Shown here: positions 1-6,010 of the stretch, in pieces | How the letters are laid out: every line of letters begins with the position of its first letter | Position numbering within the stretch: position 1 is the stretch's first letter | NCBI GenBank assembly: GCA_035540955.1 | Contig: DATLFP010000067.1 | Coordinates: 1-6,010, forward strand | Direction: 5' to 3' | DNA: 6,010 nucleotides | Source: DATLFP01 sp035540955 | GTDB lineage: Bacteria; Actinomycetota; Acidimicrobiia; Acidimicrobiales; CADCSY01 | Made by a program: the position numbers and the translations under genes | The notes under the pieces: generated by a model | Databases searched by the model: none | What the model saw: the letters and a program-made list of their open reading frames with translations, nothing else | What the model was told of the DNA's origin: nothing

Positions 1-1371
1 GTCGTGGACCTCCAGCAGCGCCCCCGAGTCGTCACATTGCCATCGCAGCGATATCACCGACGCCTCGGCGTGGCGGTATGCGTTGGTGACCGCCTCCTGG
101 GCGATGCGCCACATCTCGCGCTCCTGGCGAACGGGGAGGCGGCGGGCGGCGGCGTGCTCGAAGCGGACCTCCACCCCCGTCCTCTCTCCCACCCGGTCGA
201 GGAACTCGGCCAGCGTGGCCACCAGGTCCTTGCGCTCGGACACGTCGGTGCGCAGGTCGTACAGCGTGTCACGCACCTCGGTGACCACCTTGCGCACCTC
301 CTCGCGCAGCTGCAGCAGGTCGGCCGACACCGGTTGTGCATCCGCCTGGCGGCCGATGCGGTCGAGCTCGAAGGACACGAAGGCCAGCGACTGCCCCAGC
401 CGGTCGTGCAGGTCGCGGGCGATGCGGTCCCGCTCGTCGTCGGCCCCGAGGAGCCGCAGCCGGGAGAACCAGCGGGCGTTGTCGATGGCCAGCGCAGCCT
501 GGGCGGCGACCCCCTCGCCCAACAGGAGCTGCCGGTGACCGAGGTCGTCGTCGGTGCGGCTCTCCACCGCCACCAAGCCGATGATGTGCTGGCGGGCGCA
601 CAGGGGCAGGTAGATGCCGGCCCTGGTGGCGGGGGAGATGCCGCCGCCGCCGACGTGGAGAACCGCCTCGGCCTCCTCCAGCGCCTGGCGGGCAGGAGCG
701 GGAAGGTCGCCTTCGCCCAGCAGCGGCTCGGTGCGCACCCCCTGGGCACCGGCCACGACCCAGCCGGCGCCGCTCTCCTCCCTGAGAAGCACCACGACCA
801 CATCCATGGGGAAGAGCTCGCGCAGCTGGGCGATGGTGGTGGCGATTGTCTCGTCCAGGTCGAGCGAGGCGGGCAGGGTCTGGGCCAGGGCGTTGAGCTG
901 GGCCAGCAGGTCGTTGGTCTGGCGGGCGATGGCGTTCTGCTCCTCCGCCTGGCCGAAGAGCCGCCGGGCGTAGCCGGCCACCAGGGCGATGAGGACCAGC
1001 TCGCCCCCCCACTGAACGGTGACCAGGGCATCGGGGGCGAGGGTGGTCACGTGGTAGGGGATGGCCACGGCGGCTACTGCGGCGCACGCGGTGCGGATGG
1101 CGAAGCCGAAGCCCCGGGCGAAGCCGGCGGCCACGATGGCCGAGGCCAGGGAGAAGACGTAGGGTGAGGCCCAGAAGTCGCTGGACACCACGATGCCCAG
1201 GCTGAGTGCCACCTCGGCCAGCACCATGACGAGGCTGGTGAGGCGGTCGGTCAGGTAGCGCAGGGGACGCACCGTGCGCACGGCGGCGTAGGCCACCAGG
1301 GGAGCGCCCAGGGCCAGGAGCCGGGGCGCTTCGTTGTTGTCGAGGGCAGCCAGGGTGAGGCCGATGGCCAC
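1..1371 (-). CDS. Membrane sensor histidine kinase with GAF domain, NarL/DegS (HisKA_3) type, C-terminus cut by window edge
   Basis: This is a two-component sensor kinase, expected to autophosphorylate a histidine and pass the phosphate to a LuxR/NarL-type response regulator. Residues are counted from the GTG at 1371-1369. Residues 1-150 form about six hydrophobic segments (e.g. LVMVLAEVALSLGIVV, WGGELVLIALVAGYARR). A polar helical linker (EEQNAIARQTNDLLAQLNAL) follows, then a GAF-like domain at about 165-300 (GIYLPLCARQHIIGLVAVES, AAQAALAIDNA). The HisKA_3 motif is ERDRIARDLHDRLGQ, with phosphoacceptor His322 and DxxxQ residues Asp323 and Gln327. The ATPase N-box is QEAVTNAYRHA, with Asn430. 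The window ends at LLEVHD, where the Asp-x-Gly box should begin, so the stop codon is outside. The frame is free of stops. The start is uncertain: GTG 1371 is the first standard start codon available and would clip the first membrane helix. In-frame codons continue upstream (Pro/Ala-rich, then PPDLLANFAPLVTAIRWGT), so the true N-terminus may lie further out. The signal sensed is unknown. Confidence 0.88.
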   Translation of the reverse strand, partial: MAIGLTLAALDNNEAPRLLALGAPLVAYAAVRTVRPLRYLTDRLTSLVMVLAEVALSLGIVVSSDFWASPYVFSLASAIVAAGFARGFGFAIRTACAAVAAVAIPYHVTTLAPDALVTVQWGGELVLIALVAGYARRLFGQAEEQNAIARQTNDLLAQLNALAQTLPASLDLDETIATTIAQLRELFPMDVVVVLLREESGAGWVVAGAQGVRTEPLLGEGDLPAPARQALEEAEAVLHVGGGGISPATRAGIYLPLCARQHIIGLVAVESRTDDDLGHRQLLLGEGVAAQAALAIDNARWFSRLRLLGADDERDRIARDLHDRLGQSLAFVSFELDRIGRQADAQPVSADLLQLREEVRKVVTEVRDTLYDLRTDVSERKDLVATLAEFLDRVGERTGVEVRFEHAAARRLPVRQEREMWRIAQEAVTNAYRHAEASVISLRWQCDDSGALLEVHD

Positions 1372-1432
1372 GGTTCCCCAGCGGATGGCGGTGACCAGCG
1401 GGGCGAAGTTGGCCAGCAGGTCGGGTGGCGCG

Positions 1433-1527
1433 GCGCCGGCAGTGGCCGGCGCTGGGCTCCCGCTGGCCGGCGGGTGCGTCGCGGTGGCCGCGGCGCCGGG
1501 GCCGGCGCCGGCGGATCGGGCGCCGGC
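1433..1527. repeat. GCCGGC-rich low-complexity stretch in the divergent control region
   Basis: The palindrome GCCGGC occurs six times in 93 bp (starts at 1435, 1445, 1466, 1501, 1507 and 1522). The first two copies form a small perfect hairpin: an 8-bp stem, 1433-1440 with 1445-1452, and a loop AGTG. If the kinase starts at GTG 1371, this lies in its 5' leader. If translation starts further upstream, it encodes a Pro/Ala/Gly-rich disordered N-terminal tail. Either reading may simply reflect high G+C. Confidence 0.5.
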
Positions 1528-1550
1528 TGGGTCTCGCGTCCGAAGTTCGA

Positions 1551-1564
1551 TGGGACCGATGGTA
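1551..1564 (-). promoter_or_regulatory. Possible -10 element for the kinase, facing away from coaE
   Basis: Read on the minus strand, TACCAT (1564 down to 1559) fits the TAnnnT pattern of a -10 element and would place the transcription start at about 1552. No convincing -35 hexamer is present. An in-frame ATC codon of the kinase frame sits at 1551-1549, right at the predicted start. This makes a leaderless message conceivable, but only with a very rare start codon. The evidence is weak and rests on position. Confidence 0.3.
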
Positions 1565-1582
1565 CGTTCCGGAGCCCGTCCG

Positions 1583-1596
1583 TAGGATCGGGCCGG
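1583..1596 (+). promoter_or_regulatory. Probable coaE promoter producing a leaderless mRNA
   Basis: TAGGAT at 1583-1588 is a good -10 hexamer. Standard spacing puts the transcription start at 1595-1596, which is the G of the coaE GTG start codon. No Shine-Dalgarno sequence precedes the GTG, as expected for a leaderless transcript. Such transcripts are common in actinobacteria. The -35 region is not recognisable. Confidence 0.6.
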
Positions 1597-2195
1597 TGAT
1601 CGCCGTCGGCCTGACCGGAGGGATCGGGTCGGGCAAGTCCACCGTTTGCGCGCTGCTGGCCGGGCGCGGCGCGGTGATAGTCGACGCCGACGCCATCGTG
1701 CGGGAGATCCAGGCGCCGGGGGGGCTGGCCTACGACGGGATCGTCCGGCGCTTCGGGGACGCGGTGGTGGCCGCCGACGGCGGCATCGACCGGCCCGCCC
1801 TCGCCGCCCTCGTCTTCAGCGACGCCTCGGCCCGCCACGACCTCCAGCGCCTGACCCACCCCTTCGTCGCCCAGGTGATGGCCGAGCGGCTGGCTTCGCA
1901 GGCCGACAGCGACCACGTGGTCGTCCTCGACATCCCGCTGCTGGCCGAGCGGGGCAGGACCGCCTTCCCCGTCGCCGGCGTGGTGGTCGTCGACTGCCCG
2001 GTCGAGGTGGCCGTGGGGCGGCTGATCGAACACAGGGGCCTCAGCGAGAGCGATGCCCGCGCCCGGGTGGCCGCCCAGGCCTCCCGAGAGGCGCGGTTGG
2101 CCGTGGCCGACCTCGTCATCGACAACTCGGGCTCTATGGCCGCCCTGGAGGCCGAGGTCGAGCGGGCCTGGCGCTGGATGACCTCGCTCGGCTGA
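1596..2195 (+). CDS. coaE: Dephospho-CoA kinase
   Basis: CoaE phosphorylates the 3'-hydroxyl of the ribose in dephospho-CoA with ATP, the last step of coenzyme A biosynthesis, in the cytosol. The protein has 199 residues, normal for a single-domain CoaE; the mycobacterial enzyme carries an extra C-terminal domain that is absent here. Visible features are the P-loop LTGGIGSGKST (Gly8 to Thr16, Lys14), the substrate-site DAD (30-32), RLTHPFV with the conserved His-Pro, the strand DIPLLAE (112-118), VVVVDCP, and the LID-side arginine region followed by QASREARLAVADLVIDN, the usual CoaE ending (Gln161, then Asp-Asn). The GTG start is chosen because the first beta-strand of the P-loop fold begins immediately (V-I-A-V-G-L-T-G-G); the in-frame extension upstream is Arg/Trp-rich and not protein-like for this family. 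A -10 element lies seven bases before the start. An inverted repeat follows the stop. Confidence 0.96.
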   Translation: MIAVGLTGGIGSGKSTVCALLAGRGAVIVDADAIVREIQAPGGLAYDGIVRRFGDAVVAADGGIDRPALAALVFSDASARHDLQRLTHPFVAQVMAERLASQADSDHVVVLDIPLLAERGRTAFPVAGVVVVDCPVEVAVGRLIEHRGLSESDARARVAAQASREARLAVADLVIDNSGSMAALEAEVERAWRWMTSLG

Positions 2196-2215
2196 CGCCG
2201 CTGCCCCCCGAGCGC

Positions 2216-2264
2216 TTCTGGGTCCTGAATCGGTGCGGAGTCCGCACCGATTCAGGACCCAGAA
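2216..2264 (+). terminator. 24-bp perfect inverted repeat after coaE, probable U-tract-free terminator
   Basis: The arms 2216-2239 and 2241-2264 are exact reverse complements around the single base G2240. The folded form would be a stem of about 23 bp with a three-base loop. It starts 20 bases after the coaE stop and ends 30 bases before the uvrB -10 element, so it would insulate the two units. No run of T follows on either strand, so it is not a classical intrinsic terminator. Hairpins without U-tracts have been proposed as terminators in high-GC actinobacteria. A protein-binding site or a small mobile repeat are alternatives. Confidence 0.6.
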
Positions 2265-2293
2265 CCCTCGCCGGCGTTGTCCCAGGCCGGCTT

Positions 2294-2306
2294 TACACTC
2301 GGGACG
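2294..2306 (+). promoter_or_regulatory. Probable uvrB promoter producing a leaderless mRNA
   Basis: TACACT at 2294-2299 is a strong -10 hexamer (TAnnnT). Counting seven bases on gives a start point at 2306, exactly the first base of the uvrB GTG codon. No Shine-Dalgarno sequence and no clear -35 are seen. I found no GAAC-N4-GTTC LexA box in 2196-2305. The 9-mer TACACTCGG is repeated at the uvrA promoter. Confidence 0.65.
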
Positions 2307-4327
2307 TGCCCCCCTTCGAGGTCGTGTCCGACTTCCAGCCGGCCGGCGACCAGCCGGCGGCCATCGCCGCCCTGGCCCGGGGCATCGAGCGTGGCGACCG
2401 CTTCCAGACTCTGCTGGGCATCACCGGGTCGGGCAAGGGCGCCACCATCGCCTGGACGATCCAGTCGGTGCAGCGGCCCACGCTGATCATCGCCCCCAAC
2501 AAGTCACTGGCCGCCCAGCTGGCCAACGAGATGCGGGAGTTCTTCCCCCACAACCGGGTCGAGTACTTCGTCAGCTACTACGACTACTACCAGCCCGAGG
2601 CCTACATCCCCTCCAGCGACACCTACATCGAGAAGGACTCCTCGATCAACGACGAGATCGAACGGCTGCGGCACTCGGCCACCTCCGCGCTCCTCGGCCG
2701 GCGCGACGTGATCGTGGTGGCGTCGGTGTCCTGCATCTACGGACTGGGTTCGCCCGAGGAGTACGCGAAGCAGATCCTTCGACTGCACGAGGGCTCGACG
2801 CACGACCAGCGCTACATCCTGAGCAAGCTCGTCGACATGCGCTACGAGCGCAACGACATGAACCTCGTGCGGGGCAAGTTCCGGGTGCGGGGCGACACGG
2901 TCGAGATCCACCCCGCCTACGAGGAGTTCGCGGTGCGCGTCGAGATGTTCGGCGACGACATCGAGCGCATCACCTCCTTCGACCCGCTGACCGGGGAGCG
3001 TCTGGAGGAGATCAAGGACCTCACCATCTTCCCGGCGACCCACTACGTCACCGGCGACGAGCGCATGCGAGAGGCGATCGTCCGCATCGAGGCCGAGCTC
3101 CAGGAGCGGCTGGCATGGTTCGAGAAGGAGGGAAAGCTGCTCGAGGCGCAGCGGTTGCGGATGCGCACGCAGTACGACCTGGAGATGATGGCCGAGGTCG
3201 GGTTCTGCAACGGGATCGAGAACTACTCGGCTCCTCTCGACGGCCGGGCGGCGGGCGTGGCGCCGTACACGCTCATGGACTACTTCCCCGACGACTACCT
3301 CCTCGTCGTGGACGAGAGCCACGTCACCATCCCCCAGCTGCACGGTCAGTACATGGGTGACAAGTCCCGGAAGGACACGCTGATCGAGCACGGGTTCCGG
3401 CTCCCCTCCGCCGGCGACAACCGGCCGCTCCGCTTCGAGGAGTTCTTCGAGAAGGTCAACCAGTGCGTGCTCCTCTCGGCCACCCCGAGTCCGTGGGAGC
3501 TCCAGCACTCGACCCAGGTCGTGGAGCAGATCGTGCGGCCCACCGGCCTGGTCGATCCCGAGGTGATCGTGAAGCCCACCAAGGGCCAGATCGACGACCT
3601 GATCGAGCAGATCGGCGTGCGGGTCGAGCGCGGCGATCGCGTCCTCGTGACCACCCTCACCAAGAAGATGGCCGAGGACCTCACCGACTACCTGCTCGAG
3701 CAGGGCCTGCGGGTGCGCTACCTGCACTCCAACATCGACACGATCCAACGCATCGAGATCCTGCGCGACCTGCGGCTCGGCGAGTTCGACGTGCTCGTCG
3801 GCATCAACCTGCTCCGGGAGGGACTCGACCTGCCCGAGGTGTCCCTCGTCGCCATCCTCGACGCCGACAAGGAGGGCTTTCTCCGCTCGGAGACGTCCTT
3901 GATCCAGACCACCGGCCGGGCGGCGCGGAACGTCAACGGCCAGGTGATCATGTACGCCGACAAGGTCACCGACTCGATGCAGCGGGCCATCAGCGAGACC
4001 CAGCGCCGTCGCAAGCTGCAGCAGGAGTACAACATCGAGCACGGGATCAACCCCGAGACCATCCGCAAGGCGGTCACCGACATCCTGGCCCACCTCCGAC
4101 CCGCGGAGGATCGGGCCCCGGTCGCCTTCACCGACTCGCGGTCGCGCAAGCACGACCGGGTGCGGTCCGATCTCGCCGACCTGCCGGCCGTGGAGCTGGA
4201 GCGCCTCATCCGGACCCTCGAGGAGGAGATGCACGAGGCGTCCGCCGACCTCCGTTTCGAGTACGCCGCCCGCCTCCGCGACGAGATCCGCGACCTCAAG
4301 CGCGAGCTGCGCGAAGCAGTGGGCTAG
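2306..4327 (+). CDS. uvrB: UvrABC excinuclease subunit B (damage verification helicase)
   Basis: UvrB is loaded onto damaged DNA by UvrA, verifies the lesion by threading one strand behind its beta-hairpin, and recruits UvrC for incision. The protein has 673 residues, a normal family length, and begins PPFEVVSDFQPAGDQPAAI as most UvrBs do; the GTG at 2306 gives this start. Motifs in order: Walker A GITGSGKG (38-45, Lys44); the beta-hairpin VSYYDYYQPEAYIPSSDTYIEK with Tyr91, 92, 94 and 95; IEKDSSIND; the Walker B-like DESH (336-339); SATP (391-394); NLLREGLDLPEVSLVAILDADKEGFLRS; motif VI QTTGRAAR (534-541); and the C-terminal UVR domain for UvrC contact (about 630-668, FEYAARLRDEIRDLKREL). One oddity: the residue after the Walker A lysine is Gly45 instead of the usual Thr or Ser, although the rest of the helicase is intact. 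The gene has its own -10 element and is bracketed by two inverted repeats. Confidence 0.98.
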   Translation: MPPFEVVSDFQPAGDQPAAIAALARGIERGDRFQTLLGITGSGKGATIAWTIQSVQRPTLIIAPNKSLAAQLANEMREFFPHNRVEYFVSYYDYYQPEAYIPSSDTYIEKDSSINDEIERLRHSATSALLGRRDVIVVASVSCIYGLGSPEEYAKQILRLHEGSTHDQRYILSKLVDMRYERNDMNLVRGKFRVRGDTVEIHPAYEEFAVRVEMFGDDIERITSFDPLTGERLEEIKDLTIFPATHYVTGDERMREAIVRIEAELQERLAWFEKEGKLLEAQRLRMRTQYDLEMMAEVGFCNGIENYSAPLDGRAAGVAPYTLMDYFPDDYLLVVDESHVTIPQLHGQYMGDKSRKDTLIEHGFRLPSAGDNRPLRFEEFFEKVNQCVLLSATPSPWELQHSTQVVEQIVRPTGLVDPEVIVKPTKGQIDDLIEQIGVRVERGDRVLVTTLTKKMAEDLTDYLLEQGLRVRYLHSNIDTIQRIEILRDLRLGEFDVLVGINLLREGLDLPEVSLVAILDADKEGFLRSETSLIQTTGRAARNVNGQVIMYADKVTDSMQRAISETQRRRKLQQEYNIEHGINPETIRKAVTDILAHLRPAEDRAPVAFTDSRSRKHDRVRSDLADLPAVELERLIRTLEEEMHEASADLRFEYAARLRDEIRDLKRELREAVG

Positions 4328-4344
4328 CGGCTGGCGGTGCCGCG

Positions 4345-4389
4345 TCTCGTGGCGGTTCCTTTCACTGGACGAAAGGAACCGCCACGAGA
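4345..4389 (+). terminator. 19-bp perfect inverted repeat after uvrB, probable terminator
   Basis: The arms 4345-4363 and 4371-4389 are exact reverse complements around a 7-base loop, ACTGGAC. The repeat begins 17 bases after the uvrB stop codon and lies about 85 bases before the LexA box of uvrA. No T-run follows it (GAATCGCC), so it would be a U-tract-free terminator like the one after coaE. The two hairpins share no obvious sequence, which argues for shared function and against copies of one mobile repeat. Confidence 0.65.
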
Positions 4390-4473
4390 ATCGCCGACGA
4401 GAAGTTCCGCGGGCTGGTCACGTCACGGCGGGGGTGTACCGGCTGCCGATGGCGACGGCTCGGAAGTCACGCC

Positions 4474-4487
4474 CGAACGGACGTTCG
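4474..4487 (+). promoter_or_regulatory. LexA-binding SOS box controlling uvrA
   Basis: CGAACGGACGTTCG matches the Gram-positive/actinobacterial LexA consensus (CGAAC, four bases, GTTCG or GTTYC) with perfect CGAAC and GTTCG half-sites. The outer bases C4473 and G4488 extend the symmetry. The site ends five bases before the -10 hexamer at 4493, so bound LexA would cover the promoter spacer and block RNA polymerase. Since uvrA is a classic SOS gene, site and context agree. Confidence 0.85.
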
Positions 4488-4492
4488 GCTCC

Positions 4493-4505
4493 TACACTCG
4501 GACCG
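4493..4505 (+). promoter_or_regulatory. uvrA promoter -10 element and predicted start point
   Basis: TACACT at 4493-4498 is a good -10 hexamer and predicts transcription from about 4505. This would leave a leader of about 43 bases before the uvrA ATG, unlike the leaderless uvrB and coaE. The flanking sequence (CGGCT upstream, TACACTCGG overlapping) closely resembles the uvrB promoter. The -35 region is not recognisable; its place is next to the LexA box. Confidence 0.65.
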
Positions 4506-4528
4506 GGGTCGAAGCGGCCCGCCGACTC

Positions 4529-4534
4529 AGGAGG
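4529..4534 (+). promoter_or_regulatory. Shine-Dalgarno sequence of uvrA
   Basis: AGGAGG is a full match to the anti-Shine-Dalgarno core. Thirteen bases separate it from the ATG at 4548, longer than the usual 5-9, which may make initiation somewhat weaker. It is the only clear ribosome binding site in the window, consistent with uvrA alone having a leader. Confidence 0.6.
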
Positions 4535-4547
4535 CAAGAGCGGAAGC

Positions 4548-6010
<1,463 letters not shown>

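Noticed and set aside
4..1167. A 387-codon plus-strand open frame opposite the kinase
   Set aside because: It is the exact antisense of the kinase frame (codons in register), with no recognisable domain. In very GC-rich DNA the antisense frame is often free of stops. The kinase motifs on the minus strand are unmistakable.
1425..1595. In-frame upstream extension of coaE
   Set aside because: The extra residues are Arg/Trp-rich and come from the GC-rich control region. The CoaE fold begins at the GTG at 1596, where a -10 element is correctly spaced.
269..1696. A 475-codon minus-strand frame overlapping both the kinase and coaE
   Set aside because: The translation is Arg/Pro/Gly-rich low-complexity sequence without motifs. 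It is an alternative frame of the kinase gene.
2261..2280. GAAC...GTTG as a possible LexA box upstream of uvrB
   Set aside because: The half-sites are ten bases apart, not four, and the second is GTTG instead of GTTC, so it does not fit the LexA consensus.
1646..2305. In-frame upstream extension of uvrB through the coaE region
   Set aside because: The extension is Arg/Gly-rich frame-shifted coaE sequence and crosses the hairpin. UvrB homology begins at PPFEVVSDFQ, right after GTG 2306.
2504..4234. A 576-codon minus-strand open frame inside uvrB
   Set aside because: It is the antisense shadow of uvrB: Leu/Val/Asp/Gly-rich, with no family motifs and no promoter or ribosome site. The plus strand encodes a complete UvrB.

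Overview
The window is very GC-rich, roughly 70% G+C by eye, with strong G/C preference at third codon positions. It carries a core chromosomal locus of an actinobacterium-like organism. The evidence is the coaE-uvrB-uvrA gene order (the same genes lie near each other in mycobacteria), the actinobacterial wording of the UvrB and UvrA proteins, start codons placed exactly where transcription should begin (leaderless mRNAs), and a Gram-positive-type LexA box. A deep-branching actinobacterium such as an Acidimicrobiia member would fit, but that is inference; no rRNA or other taxonomic marker is present.

Layout. Positions 1 to about 1371, minus strand, hold a membrane sensor histidine kinase of the NarL/DegS (HisKA_3) type. 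It has about six membrane helices, a GAF domain, a dimerisation/phosphoacceptor domain and the beginning of the ATPase domain; its C-terminus runs off the left edge. Its 5' end is unusual because no ATG, GTG or TTG exists on that strand between 1372 and 1600. Positions 1372-1595 are a divergent control region with a very GC-rich, GCCGGC-repeating stretch. From 1596 onward everything points rightward: coaE (dephospho-CoA kinase, 1596-2195), a 24-bp perfect inverted repeat (2216-2264), uvrB (2306-4327), a 19-bp inverted repeat (4345-4389), a LexA/SOS box and promoter (4474-4505), and uvrA (from 4548, running off the right edge).

How the genes work together. UvrA and UvrB are the damage-recognition and damage-verification subunits of the UvrABC nucleotide excision repair system. 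Each appears to be its own transcription unit, with a hairpin before it and its own -10 element. The two -10 regions share the 9-mer TACACTCGG, but only uvrA has a recognisable LexA operator. CoaE does the last step of coenzyme A synthesis and is a neighbour by conserved gene order, not by function. The kinase is a separate divergent unit; its response regulator would be expected beyond position 1.

I found no new multi-gene system. The points worth a second look are local: the missing Ser/Thr in the UvrB Walker A motif, a Cys-to-Asp change in a UvrA zinc-module position, the near-perfect LexA box, the leaderless promoter geometry, and the missing start codon of the kinase.
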